From assembly GCA_003219695.1 (NCBI GenBank), contig QHQA01000203.1:1-48041 (forward strand): a stretch of 48,041 nucleotides of DNA, in the 5' to 3' direction. Source of the stretch: Verrucomicrobiota bacterium (GTDB lineage: Bacteria; Verrucomicrobiota; Verrucomicrobiia; Chthoniobacterales; UBA10450). Positions 33,598 to 42,009 of the stretch are shown in pieces (position 1 is the first letter of the stretch; the number at the start of each line of letters is the position of its first letter). Below the pieces are notes generated by a model, which was not told the DNA's origin, ran no database searches, and worked only from the letters and a program-made list of their open reading frames with translations. A program made the translations under genes and the position numbers.

Positions 33598-34707
33598 CTA
33601 CGTATTCAACTGCTGGCGCACCAGTAGTTTCTGGTCGGCGCGCGCGTAAGCCTCCTCGGCGGTGATCACACCGCGCTGGTAAAGTTCGATGAGCGTATCA
33701 TCCATGAGACGCATGCCTTGTTTTTTGCCGGTCTGAATGATGCCCGGCAACATATAGGTTTTGTTTTCGCGAATCACGTTAGCTATAGCTGGCGTATTCG
33801 TGAGAATTTCCAGTGCCAGCACGCGTCCGGTGCCGTCTGCCCGCGGTATCAGCTGGTGACTGACGACTCCGCGGAGAGATTCGCTCACCATCACCCGGAT
33901 TTGTTCCTGCTGATGAGGCGGAAACACGTCGAGCAACCGATCCAGCGTCCGGGAAGCATTACTGGTGTGCAGCGTTGCCAAAACAAGATGGCCGGTTTCA
34001 GCGGCGGTGATGGCGAGGGAAATCGTCTCCAGGTCGCGCATTTCTCCGACCATGATCACGTCCGGGTCCTCGCGAAGTGACGCGCGCAGCGCCGTAGCGA
34101 AAGACTCGGTGTGAGTGAATACCTCCCGCTGGGTAACGTGGCAGTTTTTCGATTTCAAAATGTACTCGATCGGATCTTCCAGTGTGATGATGTGATCGTG
34201 GCGCTCGACGTTTATGTGCTCGACCATCGCTGCCAGCGTCGTCGATTTGCCCGTTCCCACCGAGCCGGTCACCAGGATCAGCCCGTTCTGATAGCGGGTG
34301 AGTAACTTGAGACGCTCGGGCAAGCCCAGTTCGTCCATGGTTCGCACATGGGCGTTAATCACGCGAAAAACCATTTCGATCCCAAGCCGCTGGCGCACCA
34401 CGCTGGTGCGGTAACGGGCGAATTGGTTGGCATAGGCAAAATCCGAGTCGCCGCGCCTATTCAGCTCATCTTTATAGACGCTGGGCACAAAAGCTTCTGC
34501 CAGGGCCGCGGTTTGCTCGGCAGTGAACCGCGGTGCGTCCGGCCAGATTGGCTCTAGTCGTCCGTGTAAACGCCATCTCGGCTGCGCGTTCACGCCCAGA
34601 TGAATGTCGGATGCGCCCGCCTTTTGCCCAACCTCAAGATAGTCATCCACGTGACTCAGCGGATGAGATTTCACTGCGATGTCCGAAACAAGACTATTAG
34701 CGATCAT
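33598..34707 (-). CDS. PilT-family twitching motility ATPase (second copy)
   Basis: The 369-residue protein has the same plan as its neighbour: N-terminal ASDIHLGVNAQPRWRLHGRL, Walker A VTGSVGTGKSTTLAAMVEHI, ITLEDPIEYI, VTQREV, Walker B VIMVGEMRDLETISLAITAAETG, His box LATLHTSNASRTLDRLLDVFP and C-terminal IELYQRGVITAEEAYARA. Walker A reads GSVGTGKS where most PilT have GPTGSGKS. The pair may be PilT and PilU-like partners that act together in retraction; which is which cannot be decided by eye. It is probably transcribed with the first copy. Confidence 0.94.
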   Translation of the reverse strand: MIANSLVSDIAVKSHPLSHVDDYLEVGQKAGASDIHLGVNAQPRWRLHGRLEPIWPDAPRFTAEQTAALAEAFVPSVYKDELNRRGDSDFAYANQFARYRTSVVRQRLGIEMVFRVINAHVRTMDELGLPERLKLLTRYQNGLILVTGSVGTGKSTTLAAMVEHINVERHDHIITLEDPIEYILKSKNCHVTQREVFTHTESFATALRASLREDPDVIMVGEMRDLETISLAITAAETGHLVLATLHTSNASRTLDRLLDVFPPHQQEQIRVMVSESLRGVVSHQLIPRADGTGRVLALEILTNTPAIANVIRENKTYMLPGIIQTGKKQGMRLMDDTLIELYQRGVITAEEAYARADQKLLVRQQLNT

Positions 34708-34795
34708 GGGCGCTTACAGGAATCATTACGCCGCCCAGCCCGGCGCGTAAATACTAAAACGAGCAAGTCCCCCGGGGAACATCAGACACATGGGC

Positions 34796-35182
34796 TTATG
34801 TTTTGCGACGTGGCCGCCCTGCAAAATCAGTGAGGCGACTTTTGACCAGCTCCACAATCACCGGCCGAACCAGGCTGGCCGCGATTTTTAGTGCAGCCAG
34901 GGCAAAGCCGGTTTCGACCAGCTTTTTCTTTGCTTTACGGCTGTTCTTTGCATCCACATAAACTTTTCTCTTCCGCATTGGAGCCAGTGCGATCAGCGCG
35001 CCGACGGCGGCCGCCGCCGTGAGCCAGGAGACGGTCTGTTGCCGGAACGATCTGCGGAATTTTGCCGGGAAATCCAATTCATAGCGCAGCCCGCGCAAGT
35101 CGTGCCTCAGGCGTTCACGAGATCGCGCGAGCTCCGCTCTCAACTCGTCGATTGATTCGTTGCGTCGAGATGTTTTAGCCAT
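34796..35182 (-). CDS. YqjK-like basic membrane-associated protein
   Basis: The 128-residue product has a helical charged N-terminus (IDELRAELARSRERLRHDLRG), one hydrophobic segment (SWLTAAAAVGALIALAP, about 52-68) and a basic C-terminal half with a second weak hydrophobic helix. The start ATG 35182 has AAGGA six bases before it. It overlaps the holin-like gene by 43 bp and is third in a trio matching the order of E. coli yqjD-yqjE-yqjK. Function is unknown; similarity is by position, size and charge rather than clear motif. Confidence 0.65.
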   Translation of the reverse strand: MAKTSRRNESIDELRAELARSRERLRHDLRGLRYELDFPAKFRRSFRQQTVSWLTAAAAVGALIALAPMRKRKVYVDAKNSRKAKKKLVETGFALAALKIAASLVRPVIVELVKSRLTDFAGRPRRKT

Positions 35183-35571
35183 TCGCGATCCTTCTTTAAT
35201 TCGGCAACTGTGTTTCGGAAAAACGGTTTAGTGACACGGCTGCGCGCCACCAGAAGGAAAATCAGCGCGACCAGGAAATGCACCGCGGCAGCGATCAGCG
35301 CTACAGCGGGCCACGACGTGCCAATCAAATGCGCCAGGCCAACAACTACCGCCACGATGAGAAAGACATAGCCCATCACGCAGAGCGCCAGCGCCAGAAC
35401 CACACAGACGATGAGTACCAGCACCTGCACCGCCGCCGCTTTGGATTCCCGGGCGACAAGCGCAAAGCGACTCTCGAAAAACTCTGTCAGCGCGCCTACC
35501 AGCGCGATCAGGTTTTCGAGCAAACCGGCGTGCCCTGCAGGATTGCGGGGCCGAGAGCTCTCGCTGGTCAT
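35140..35571 (-). CDS. YqjE-like holin superfamily III (DUF1469) membrane protein
   Basis: The 143-residue protein has an amphipathic start (ENLIALVGALTEFFESRFALVARESKAAA) followed by two long transmembrane hairpins: VQVLVLIVCVVLALALCVMGYVFLIVAVVVGLAHLIG and VALIAAAVHFLVALIFLLVA. This is the Phage_holin_3_6 / DUF1469 pattern of YqjE. It sits between a DUF883 gene and a YqjK-like gene. In E. coli this cluster encodes inner-membrane proteins linked to stationary phase (general knowledge). No lysis cassette is nearby. Confidence 0.85.
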   Translation of the reverse strand: MTSESSRPRNPAGHAGLLENLIALVGALTEFFESRFALVARESKAAAVQVLVLIVCVVLALALCVMGYVFLIVAVVVGLAHLIGTSWPAVALIAAAVHFLVALIFLLVARSRVTKPFFRNTVAELKKDREWLKHLDATNQSTS

Positions 35572-35588
35572 TTCGAGAGCTTTCAGAG

Positions 35589-35912
35589 TTAACGCCGGAA
35601 GATCAGACCCAGCACGAACCCAATGCCGAGCGCCGTGAATATCGCCTTGGTGGGATTTTCACGCACGTATTGCTCTGCGTCTTCCTGAAACGTCCGGGCG
35701 CGGGTCCTCGCGTCTCCCCACGCTTGTTCCGCTTTGCCGCGTGCTTCATCCCAAGCCTGCTCCGCCTTCCCGCGATACTCTTCCGCGAACGCGCCTGCGG
35801 CTGATTTCAATTCTTCCGCCGCCTTGCGTGCATGTTCCCTGCTGCTTTGCAATTTATTCTGCGCCTCGCCGGCGGCCGACGGTTTCTGTTCTGGTTGCTT
35901 TTCTTCTGCCAT
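35589..35912 (-). CDS. YqjD/ElaB-like DUF883 membrane-anchored protein
   Basis: The 107-residue product begins MAEEKQPEQKP. It has a long charged helix with AEQAW repeats (YRGKAEQAWDEARGKAEQAWGDA) and a C-terminal DUF883 tail (EQYVRENPTKAIFTALGIGFVLGLIFRR) in which one transmembrane helix ends in two arginines. In E. coli such proteins bind ribosomes and anchor them to the membrane in stationary phase (known for YqjD and ElaB). It is first in the trio, 17 bp before the YqjE-like gene. Confidence 0.88.
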   Translation of the reverse strand: MAEEKQPEQKPSAAGEAQNKLQSSREHARKAAEELKSAAGAFAEEYRGKAEQAWDEARGKAEQAWGDARTRARTFQEDAEQYVRENPTKAIFTALGIGFVLGLIFRR

Positions 35913-35980
35913 TGGTAATCTCCAGTTGATTTTCGCCTCAATTATCCGCGCGCTTTGCTAAATGGGCAAACGCTCAGTTT

Positions 35981-36104
35981 CGTTAAAGCGTTGAAGCGTT
36001 TAAGCGTTTAAGTGTTTTAAGCGTCCAAGAGTTCAGAGGAAAAGCCGCTTGAACTCCGAAAGCCTTCGCGAGCGGGGCGCTTCAACGTGTTTAATGCTTT
36101 AACG
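35981..36104. repeat. GCGTTGAA/GCGTTAAA array with an inverted copy
   Basis: CGTTAAAGCGTTGAAGCGTTTAAG units fill 35981-36023; GCGCTTCAACG and CTTTAACG in opposite orientation lie at 36077-36104. The unit matches those at 5119, 18811 and 40634. The array lies between the DUF883 gene and infA. Confidence 0.8.
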
Positions 36105-36121
36105 GCGCGCCAGCGCGCGCA

Positions 36122-36340
36122 TCACTGTTCGCGGAAAATGATTCGCGCTTTCGTCAGGTCGTATGGCGAAAGCTCCACGGAAACTTTGTCTCCGGGCACG
36201 ATCCGGATGAAATGCTTGCGCATTTTGCCCGAAATATGTGCGAGCACATTGCGCTGGCCGGGCAGATCGACCCGGAACATCGTCCCTGGCAACACCTGGG
36301 TCACCGTGCCCTCGGTCACGATCTGTTGTTCCTTCGCCAT
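36122..36340 (-). CDS. infA: translation initiation factor IF-1
   Basis: The 72-residue OB-fold protein binds the A site of the 30S subunit during initiation. The family pattern is complete: [59 protein letters not shown]. The open frame continues about 135 codons upstream, but that part is non-homologous shadow, so ATG 36340 is the start. It is not within a ribosomal protein cluster. It lies 56 bp beyond the stop of the lipase maturation factor gene. Confidence 0.97.
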   Translation of the reverse strand: MAKEQQIVTEGTVTQVLPGTMFRVDLPGQRNVLAHISGKMRKHFIRIVPGDKVSVELSPYDLTKARIIFREQ

Positions 36341-36396
36341 CGCGGGCGAATATACCCGCGAACATGCGTCTCTCAAGAGCGCGCGCGTCACGTCAT

Positions 36397-38298
36397 TTAC
36401 TGCAACTGATCGAGAGAGATCGCAGGCAAATACTCGCGAAGCTCCTGACGTTTCCACCACGCGCCGGTCTGGCGAAGTTCGTTCACGGTCGTGAACCGGT
36501 AACGATAAAACATCGCGCGAATATAGCGGGGCGGCTTGTCTGGAAACGGATTTCGCGCAAGCAAGCCGCTCACGTCGTGCGAGCCTTGGAGCAGCCGGAA
36601 GATCAACCCCACTAGCCACGAATTTCCTCCCGGCGTTTCCAGAGCGGCAAACCACATCTGCCAGTCGAGACGTGGCTGGTGCGGCGCACACCAGCCCGGC
36701 GCCCCTTTCACGTCGCCTGGTTTCCATTTGAATTCGTACGGGAGCCAATCCATCCCGTCCGCACTGCCTTCGATGATGATTTCGTCGCGGTCCTTTGTCA
36801 TCACGCGAAACAGTCCGTAGCCATTCAGGATCCGAAACGCTTCGAGCTGTTCATAAAGCTTTGCCAGTGCGCGCGGCGGCCGGGCCTGCGGCTTGAACGC
36901 GCTGAAGATCAGCCACGCATTGATCGGCAGCGTCACAATAATCACCGCAACCGCCGCATAACTGCACAATCGATCTGGTAGGGCGCGACCGCCGGGCGCG
37001 CTGATGGTCCGTGCGCGGCCGGCCTCCCGCAACCGCGGAATCCTTACCGCCGCGTCATCAAAAAGCAACAAACACAAAGCGATCGTGAGCAGATTGAAAA
37101 AGCAATAGTTGCCGGTGAGACCGATCACGAGCTGAAGAAAAATCATCAGTCCGGCAGCGATAAGTCGCGGTCGTCGCGGCGCCCAGATTAAAAAAGGCAC
37201 GACGATTTCCACCACGAGACAAACCCCGACCGAAAAATGCTTAAACCATTCCGGACTTTTATCCGCCCACCAGCCAAACACCGTGGGCAACGGTTGCGAC
37301 CAGTAGTGATAATCGAGTGCCGTCAGGCTCCACCAGGAATCATCGCCGCTGGTCAGTTTCACCACGCCAGACATCAGCATCAGTTTGAAAAGAAGAAACT
37401 TGAGCAAAAACAAACCCGCGCTTGAAACCGGAGCCGCTGTAGCCGGGGGCGATGACCCCGGCCACCATATTAATCCCGTTGGCCGAAGCTGCCACGGCGC
37501 GAGAAAGATCGATAAGAAGCCAGTCTCCAGCAGGAGAACGTCCCATTGAAAATTGAGAAAGATTTGTCCGGCAATCGTGAGTGACAGGTAAAAGATAAAA
37601 AGCGCAACGAGCGAAAGTGCCGGGGCGACCCCGAAAACTAAAAGCAACGAGAGAACAACGCCGCCGCCGCAAAGGAAATGAAGAAAGCCGTTGCTGAAGT
37701 CGAACCAGCAGAGCGTGGGCAAAAAAGTGTAGGCGCCTCGTCCAAGTTGTGCGCGAACTGCCGGCAAGAATTGATTGACCGGCGACATTCCGTCGCTCCC
37801 GATGAGTCCGTCCACTTGCACCCACAGCGAGACGAACGCGATCAGGTAAATCACGCCGAGCGTACGCAAGAACCAGCGGCGCGCCCAAAAATAAGTTGGC
37901 GGGCGCACATCTTTGCCCGAGAGCAAACGCGTCACTGCCGCTGCAAGGTTCCGATGGCGAGCAATAAAGTTATAGCCGGTTTCGGAAATCGCCGCGAATC
38001 CGGGAAGGTGATCATAGCTCCACGCCAGCCATTTTCTCGAAGCTCGATGTCCTAAGGAGCGATAGATCGCTTCCGCCGCGAAAAACACTTTACCATCCGG
38101 CTCGATGAAAACCATCGAGCGTTTGAACTGTTCGATTGAAATTTCGGGAAAGCGACCGGCTGCCTCCTGATAGATGGCGTAATCGACGTTGCCACCGGTG
38201 CTTTCGCGCCAGCGTTCGATCCACAGCCGGCAAAAATCACATTCGCCATCCCAGATGAGGAGCGGCTTTGGCGGTGGATTGGAAACGCGGAGGCGCAT
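36397..38298 (-). CDS. DCC thiol-disulfide protein fused to lipase maturation factor (LMF1-like)
   Basis: The 633-residue protein joins two domains. Residues 8-120 are a DCC/DUF393 domain with the CxxC site DGECDFC (Cys20, Cys23), usually a thiol-disulfide oxidoreductase. From about residue 145 the protein matches lipase maturation factor: multiple membrane segments, [80 protein letters not shown] and the C-terminal [27 protein letters not shown] and [17 protein letters not shown]. It would help disulfide-bonded exported enzymes fold. Two segments come from repeats at 36975-37001 and 37436-37463. Confidence 0.9.
   Translation of the reverse strand: MRLRVSNPPPKPLLIWDGECDFCRLWIERWRESTGGNVDYAIYQEAAGRFPEISIEQFKRSMVFIEPDGKVFFAAEAIYRSLGHRASRKWLAWSYDHLPGFAAISETGYNFIARHRNLAAAVTRLLSGKDVRPPTYFWARRWFLRTLGVIYLIAFVSLWVQVDGLIGSDGMSPVNQFLPAVRAQLGRGAYTFLPTLCWFDFSNGFLHFLCGGGVVLSLLLVFGVAPALSLVALFIFYLSLTIAGQIFLNFQWDVLLLETGFLSIFLAPWQLRPTGLIWWPGSSPPATAAPVSSAGLFLLKFLLFKLMLMSGVVKLTSGDDSWWSLTALDYHYWSQPLPTVFGWWADKSPEWFKHFSVGVCLVVEIVVPFLIWAPRRPRLIAAGLMIFLQLVIGLTGNYCFFNLLTIALCLLLFDDAAVRIPRLREAGRARTISAPGGRALPDRLCSYAAVAVIIVTLPINAWLIFSAFKPQARPPRALAKLYEQLEAFRILNGYGLFRVMTKDRDEIIIEGSADGMDWLPYEFKWKPGDVKGAPGWCAPHQPRLDWQMWFAALETPGGNSWLVGLIFRLLQGSHDVSGLLARNPFPDKPPRYIRAMFYRYRFTTVNELRQTGAWWKRQELREYLPAISLDQLQ
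36975..37001. repeat. 27-bp identical repeat inside the lipase maturation factor gene
   Basis: The 27 bases beginning CTGGTAGGGCGCGACC are identical to 12307-12333. Here the minus-strand frame reads [11 protein letters not shown] in a loop after [11 protein letters not shown], just before a transmembrane segment, while the other copy is read in a different frame. Confidence 0.85.
37436..37463. repeat. GCTGTAGCCGG hairpin inside the lipase maturation factor gene
   Basis: GCCGGGG and CCCCGGC arms with a short loop follow CTGTAG. On the minus strand this is CCGGGGTC to CCCGGCTACAGCG, very like the end of the 90-bp element at 18049-18138. It encodes the Pro/Ala loop [11 protein letters not shown]. 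Confidence 0.65.
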
Positions 38299-38313
38299 TC
38301 AGATTAGTAGAAC

Positions 38314-38385
38314 GTGAGAGGTGAGATGTGAGAAGTGAGAAGTGGTTTGCGTTTTCACTTCTCATCTCTCACCAATACTTCTCAC
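38314..38385. repeat. GTGAGAAG / CTTCTCAC inverted repeat
   Basis: GTGAGATGTGAGAAGTGAG and GTTTTCACTTCTCATCTCTC form a long hairpin between the xth and lipase maturation factor genes. A second block is at 39153-39241. The xth stop codon TAG runs straight into TGAGAAG on the minus strand. Confidence 0.75.
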
Positions 38386-39149
38386 TAATCCCGAAACTCC
38401 GCCCACACCGGCGCATGATCGGAAGGGTCTTTGCCCGTTCGCATTTCGCGATTGATCCCGGACGCAACACATTTTTTTGCCAGCGATTCGCTGGCCAGAA
38501 CTGCATCGATGCGAAGGCCGCGATTCTTTTCAAATGCGCGCATTTGATAATCCCACCAACTGAAAAGATTTCCCTCTTTGTGATGCAATCGCAGCGTGTC
38601 CCGCAGACCTGCGTCGCATAATTCGCAAAATGCGCGCCGTTCATTTTCCGAGCACATGATGGTCCCGTGCCAAAGCGCGGGATCGTAAACGTCGATGTCT
38701 TCCGGGGCGACGTTGAAATCTCCGCATACCACAAGGTCTGTGGATTTTTCCCCGGCCAAACAATCTCGCAGGCGCCGATACCAATGCAGCTTGTATTCGT
38801 AAGCAGGCGAGCCGACTGCTTGTCCATTCGGTGCGTAAATCGAGTACACGCGCAGGTCGCCGATGGTCGCTGCGATCACCCGCGCCTGCGGATCGACCAC
38901 TTCATCACAAAGCGACAGGCGGACATCGCGCGGCTCGCTTTTCGCGAGGATGGCCACGCCGTTATACGATTTCTCACCGTGATAAGCCGAGTGGTAACCA
39001 GCTGCCTGCAGAGCAAGCGCGGGGAATTGTTCGTCCGGGCACTTGGTCTCTTGCAAGCAAACAATGTCCGGCTCGGTGGCCTGTAGCCAGGTGAACAAGC
39101 GATCCTGGCGTTTGCGCAAGGAGTTGATGTTCCAGGTCACGATTTTCAT
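38385..39149 (-). CDS. xth: exodeoxyribonuclease III
   Basis: The 254-residue AP endonuclease/3'-5' exonuclease repairs abasic DNA. Conserved blocks are MKIVTWNINSLRKRQDRL, DIVCLQETKCPDEQFP (metal-binding Glu), VYSIYAPNGQAVG, VCGDFNVAPEDIDVYDP, FSWWDYQMRAFEKNRGLRIDAVLAS and the catalytic GKDPSDHAPVWAEF near the C-terminus. Size is normal. The start codon is followed upstream by a repeat region, and no partner gene is evident. Confidence 0.97.
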   Translation of the reverse strand: MKIVTWNINSLRKRQDRLFTWLQATEPDIVCLQETKCPDEQFPALALQAAGYHSAYHGEKSYNGVAILAKSEPRDVRLSLCDEVVDPQARVIAATIGDLRVYSIYAPNGQAVGSPAYEYKLHWYRRLRDCLAGEKSTDLVVCGDFNVAPEDIDVYDPALWHGTIMCSENERRAFCELCDAGLRDTLRLHHKEGNLFSWWDYQMRAFEKNRGLRIDAVLASESLAKKCVASGINREMRTGKDPSDHAPVWAEFRD

Positions 39150-39152
39150 TTC

Positions 39153-39241
39153 GTGAGATGTGAGAGGCGAGAAGCAAGAAGTAAGCGCTTTTCAATTTAC
39201 ACCCGCTAAGCCACCCCTCACTAGTCACTTCTCACTTCTCA
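39153..39241. repeat. second GTGAGAAG / CTTCTCAC region
   Basis: GTGAGATGTGAGAGGCGAG near 39153 and CACTTCTCACTTCTCAC ending at 39241 are inverted. The last bases, TGAGAAGTGAG on the minus strand, provide the TGA stop codon of the beta-CASP hydrolase. Confidence 0.7.
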
Positions 39242-40627
39242 CAACTCTAACTCCACGCCCGGCGTAGGCACAATCACCTCTGAGTCGGGAAGCTCGGCTG
39301 TCAAAGTCGCGCGCATCCACTCCACCGCGGGCGGATCGCCATGCACGAGAACGATTTTTCGGGGCGCGAGTTTCGTCGCGTAATCGACAAGCGCTTCGCG
39401 TGTGGAGTGCGCGCTGAACTGGAACTGTTCGATGTTGCAACGGATGCGCTGAGCTGGTTTGTCGGGATCCAGAGCGACCTCGCCCTCCGTGCCTGTGTCC
39501 CGCAGAAGACCGGCAGGCGATTTCGGATTGGCGTAGCCGACGAAGAAAATCGAGTGCTGCTGATTTTCAATTAGTCGCCGGGCAAAAACGTTCGAGAGCG
39601 TTCTGGGGATCATCATGCCGCTGGAGAGGACGTAAGCGCGTCCTCCGCGCAGCGGCGCATCTCGGATAGTTTCGTCATTCAAAATGAAGGGCGCCACTTC
39701 CCTCATAAGTTGCAGGCGAGGCAATTGCCGGCGAGTCATGTGCGCGCGGCGATCGTAAATATCGGTGAACTTCGAGCTGAGACCGCCGATATAGATTGGA
39801 AATTCGGGCAGGCGCCGCTCGCGACGGAATTTGTAAAACATCGCCAGCACTTCCTGTGTTTTGCCAAGCGCGAAAACGGGTATGAGCACGCATGACCCAC
39901 GCTCAAATGCAGCGGCGAGCGCCTCTGCCAGGCGTCGCTCTTCGCCAGCGCGCGTCCAGTCCGCCGGCTTGGCGTGATCGCCTCGCGTGCATTCCACGAT
40001 CAGGACATCGATCTTCTCTTGAGGGAAGATCGCCGCTTCCATGATCGTTTGATCGTCGAAATTGACGTCGCCAGTGTAAAAGACCGTTTGGCCTTCGGCG
40101 CGCAGCAAAACTCCTGCCGAGCCAAGCACGTGCCCTGCATCAAAAAACTCGAATGTCAGCCCCGAAATCCTTTGGGGCTGCGGCGCCCGTTCGCCTGAAA
40201 TGGAGATACGCTGGCGTAGCGGACACCAGCGCCACCGTTCCGATGCGCGATCGGTTTCGCGATGCGTGAAAAGTGGATACAATCCCGCGACTGGGGGACC
40301 GATCTCCTCGCGTTGTCGGGTCATCACGTTGACGGAGTTGTGCAAAAGCACACTGCCGACCTCGGCCGTGGCCTCCGTCATGAAAACGCGCGCGCCGGGA
40401 AAGCGTCGCATTGCCAGTGGCAACGTGCCGATGTGATCCTGGTGCGCGTGCGAAATCAGAATCGCTTCGATCTCGCGGCCCGCGGTTAGCTTGAAATTAG
40501 GCAGCGCTTCCTCGCCTGTGTTTTTGGGATGCATCCCGCAATCGAGCAACAGCCGATGGCGACCAATCTCAAGATAGTACGAGTTCGCGCCGATCTCCGT
40601 GCGGCGGGTGAGATTAATAAATTTCAA
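39239..40627 (-). CDS. MBL-fold beta-CASP RNA/nucleic-acid hydrolase
   Basis: The 462-residue protein combines a metallo-beta-lactamase core with a beta-CASP cap, like CPSF73-type and RNase J-related enzymes. Zinc motifs are ISHAHQDHIG (HxHxDH), DAGHVLGSAG (motif 3), and YTGDVNFDD (motif 4). The beta-CASP part has VLIPVFALGKTQEVL and SSGMMIPRT. QFSAHSTREALVDY carries the late His and KIVLVHGDPPAVEWM the last one. It probably cuts RNA. A segment of about 20 residues (ERWRWCPLRQRISIS) before the DAGH motif looks inserted. The start is a TTG at 40627 just after a repeat array; the stop lies in a repeat. Confidence 0.9.
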   Translation of the reverse strand: MKFINLTRRTEIGANSYYLEIGRHRLLLDCGMHPKNTGEEALPNFKLTAGREIEAILISHAHQDHIGTLPLAMRRFPGARVFMTEATAEVGSVLLHNSVNVMTRQREEIGPPVAGLYPLFTHRETDRASERWRWCPLRQRISISGERAPQPQRISGLTFEFFDAGHVLGSAGVLLRAEGQTVFYTGDVNFDDQTIMEAAIFPQEKIDVLIVECTRGDHAKPADWTRAGEERRLAEALAAAFERGSCVLIPVFALGKTQEVLAMFYKFRRERRLPEFPIYIGGLSSKFTDIYDRRAHMTRRQLPRLQLMREVAPFILNDETIRDAPLRGGRAYVLSSGMMIPRTLSNVFARRLIENQQHSIFFVGYANPKSPAGLLRDTGTEGEVALDPDKPAQRIRCNIEQFQFSAHSTREALVDYATKLAPRKIVLVHGDPPAVEWMRATLTAELPDSEVIVPTPGVELEL

Positions 40628-40633
40628 TTCGTG

Positions 40634-40671
40634 GAAGCGTTGAAGGGTTAAAGCGTTGAAGCGTTAAAGCG
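40634..40671. repeat. GCGTTGAA/GCGTTAAA array
   Basis: GAAGCGTTGAAGGGTTAAAGCG repeated about four units, lying directly before the start of the beta-CASP hydrolase gene. Same family as at 5119, 18811 and 35981. Confidence 0.85.
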
Positions 40672-40800
40672 CTGCTCAGGCAAGACAAAAGCTAACCTGT
40701 CGAAATCGCTCCAAGGTGGATCGGCTTTTCCGAAGGCGATGGCTATCTCCGAAGGCGCTGGATGATCCCTCAAAAGCCAGGCGGGCGAGAAGACACTCAC

Positions 40801-40834
40801 CCAACGTGTTGAGGACAACGCGTTCCACCTACAG
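40801..40834. repeat. AACGTGTTGAGG...CTACAG element that ends the dipeptidase gene
   Basis: CAACGTGTTGAGGACAACGCG followed by TTCCACCTACAG. On the minus strand it begins CTGTAGGTGGAACGCG, and its TAG is the dipeptidase stop codon. The adjoining stretch 40690-40800 has further short repeats (CCGAAGGCGATGGC / TCCGAAGGCGCTGG) and no gene. Confidence 0.55.
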
Positions 40835-41872
40835 CCATTCTTCAAAAATCCGCAGCCAATTGCCTCGCAGGATTTTTTCGATATTCTCGTCGGAAAAGCC
40901 GCGCTCGATGAGTTTGCGGGTGAGATTTCGCGCATGCGAATGGTTCGTTAGGTCGGGAATGAAATGCGGGGTCGTTAACTTCGCAGCAAGCTCGGCCCGC
41001 AGGCTCTCCGGCAGCTGCTGGAAGAGATACTCGCAAAAATCAAAACCGATCCCGACGCTGTCGATGCCGGCCAGGCCTATCACGTGCTCGATATGATTGA
41101 CATAACGATCGATCGTGCTCGTTTGAGGGTCTGGGCTAACGAGAATCGCATTGAGCCCGACCACGCCGCCGCGTTGACCAATGATCTTGATTTGTTCGTC
41201 GGTGATGTTGCGCTCGATGTCGTAAAACTTTCGCGCGTTGGTGTGCGAAACAATGAGCGGTTTGCTCGTCAGATCGATAATGTCCTCGAATCCCCTTGGG
41301 TTAATGTGCGCAAGATCGATGAGGATGCCGAGCCGCTCGCACTCGCGCACCAGGTCGCAGCCGAAATTTGTCAGGCCGTCGCGTGGCGAACCGCTCGGCT
41401 TGAAAATCCCGCCGCTGCCCGCGGCGTTGCGCCGCGCATGCGTCAAGCCAACCGATCGCACGCCGAGCTCGTAAAATGCGCGGAGCAAGTTTAAATCGTC
41501 GCCTAACGGTTCGACGCCTTCCATCGTGATGACCAGCGCGATTTTGTTCGCCGCGCGGGCCTGCTCGATCTCGGCAAACGTTTTGCAAATCGCGAGTCGC
41601 TCCGTTTGCTCCACCTCAGCGTACAGTCGTGCAACCTGATCGAGCGCCACGCGCAAACCCATTTCGGGCAGATAACGGTCCTCGATGTAAATTGCCACGC
41701 CAAGGACGCCCATACCGCCGGCTCCGAATTCCGGCAGAAAATGCGAGACGAGAACGCCCGGACGATCACGCTTTTCATATAAATCGATCAGCAGATCGAA
41801 GTGAAAATCGACAACTCCGCCGGCATGCAGCCCGTCGATTCGTTCTTCGATGGATTCTTCCTTAGCAGTCAT
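40829..41872 (-). CDS. membrane dipeptidase (peptidase family M19)
   Basis: The 347-residue zinc amidohydrolase-fold enzyme cleaves dipeptides, often D-containing or beta-lactam-like ones. Family signs are VVDFHFDLLIDLYEKRD with the HxD metal pair, ITMEGVEPLGDDLNLLRAFYELGVRSVGLTHARRN with the bridging Glu, LIDLAHINPRGFEDII and PLIVSHTNARKF with metal His residues, and GIGFDFCEYLFQ. No signal peptide is present, so a cytosolic location is likely. Its stop codon is the TAG of a CTGTAG repeat, so the C-terminus EEWL may have been set by that insertion. No clear operon partner. Confidence 0.93.
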   Translation of the reverse strand: MTAKEESIEERIDGLHAGGVVDFHFDLLIDLYEKRDRPGVLVSHFLPEFGAGGMGVLGVAIYIEDRYLPEMGLRVALDQVARLYAEVEQTERLAICKTFAEIEQARAANKIALVITMEGVEPLGDDLNLLRAFYELGVRSVGLTHARRNAAGSGGIFKPSGSPRDGLTNFGCDLVRECERLGILIDLAHINPRGFEDIIDLTSKPLIVSHTNARKFYDIERNITDEQIKIIGQRGGVVGLNAILVSPDPQTSTIDRYVNHIEHVIGLAGIDSVGIGFDFCEYLFQQLPESLRAELAAKLTTPHFIPDLTNHSHARNLTRKLIERGFSDENIEKILRGNWLRIFEEWL

Positions 41873-42009
41873 TCCGTAGCCGGAGTTTACCTGTCACGCG
41901 TAGCCCAGCACTCTCTAAATTCGCGTCAATTCGTGTGATTCGCGGGCCTTCTTCGTGCTTGGCAGAGTGCGCTAGGAACGAGAGTCGCGGACGCTCGTTG
42001 GAAGACTTT

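Noticed and set aside
35140-35571. Holin-like genes as evidence of a prophage (also 3169-3585)
   Set aside because: They belong to YqjE- and YvlD-type chromosomal families; no endolysin, structural or integrase gene is nearby.
36341-36748. Upstream extension of the infA frame (about 136 codons)
   Set aside because: IF-1 is complete from the ATG at 36340; the extension overlaps the lipase maturation factor gene in another frame and is Arg-rich shadow.
40200-40236. A further inserted repeat in the beta-CASP hydrolase (ERWRWCPLRQRISIS)
   Set aside because: The segment looks extra compared with the family and contains CTGGCGTAGCGG, but I found no second copy in the window, so it is not listed as a repeat.
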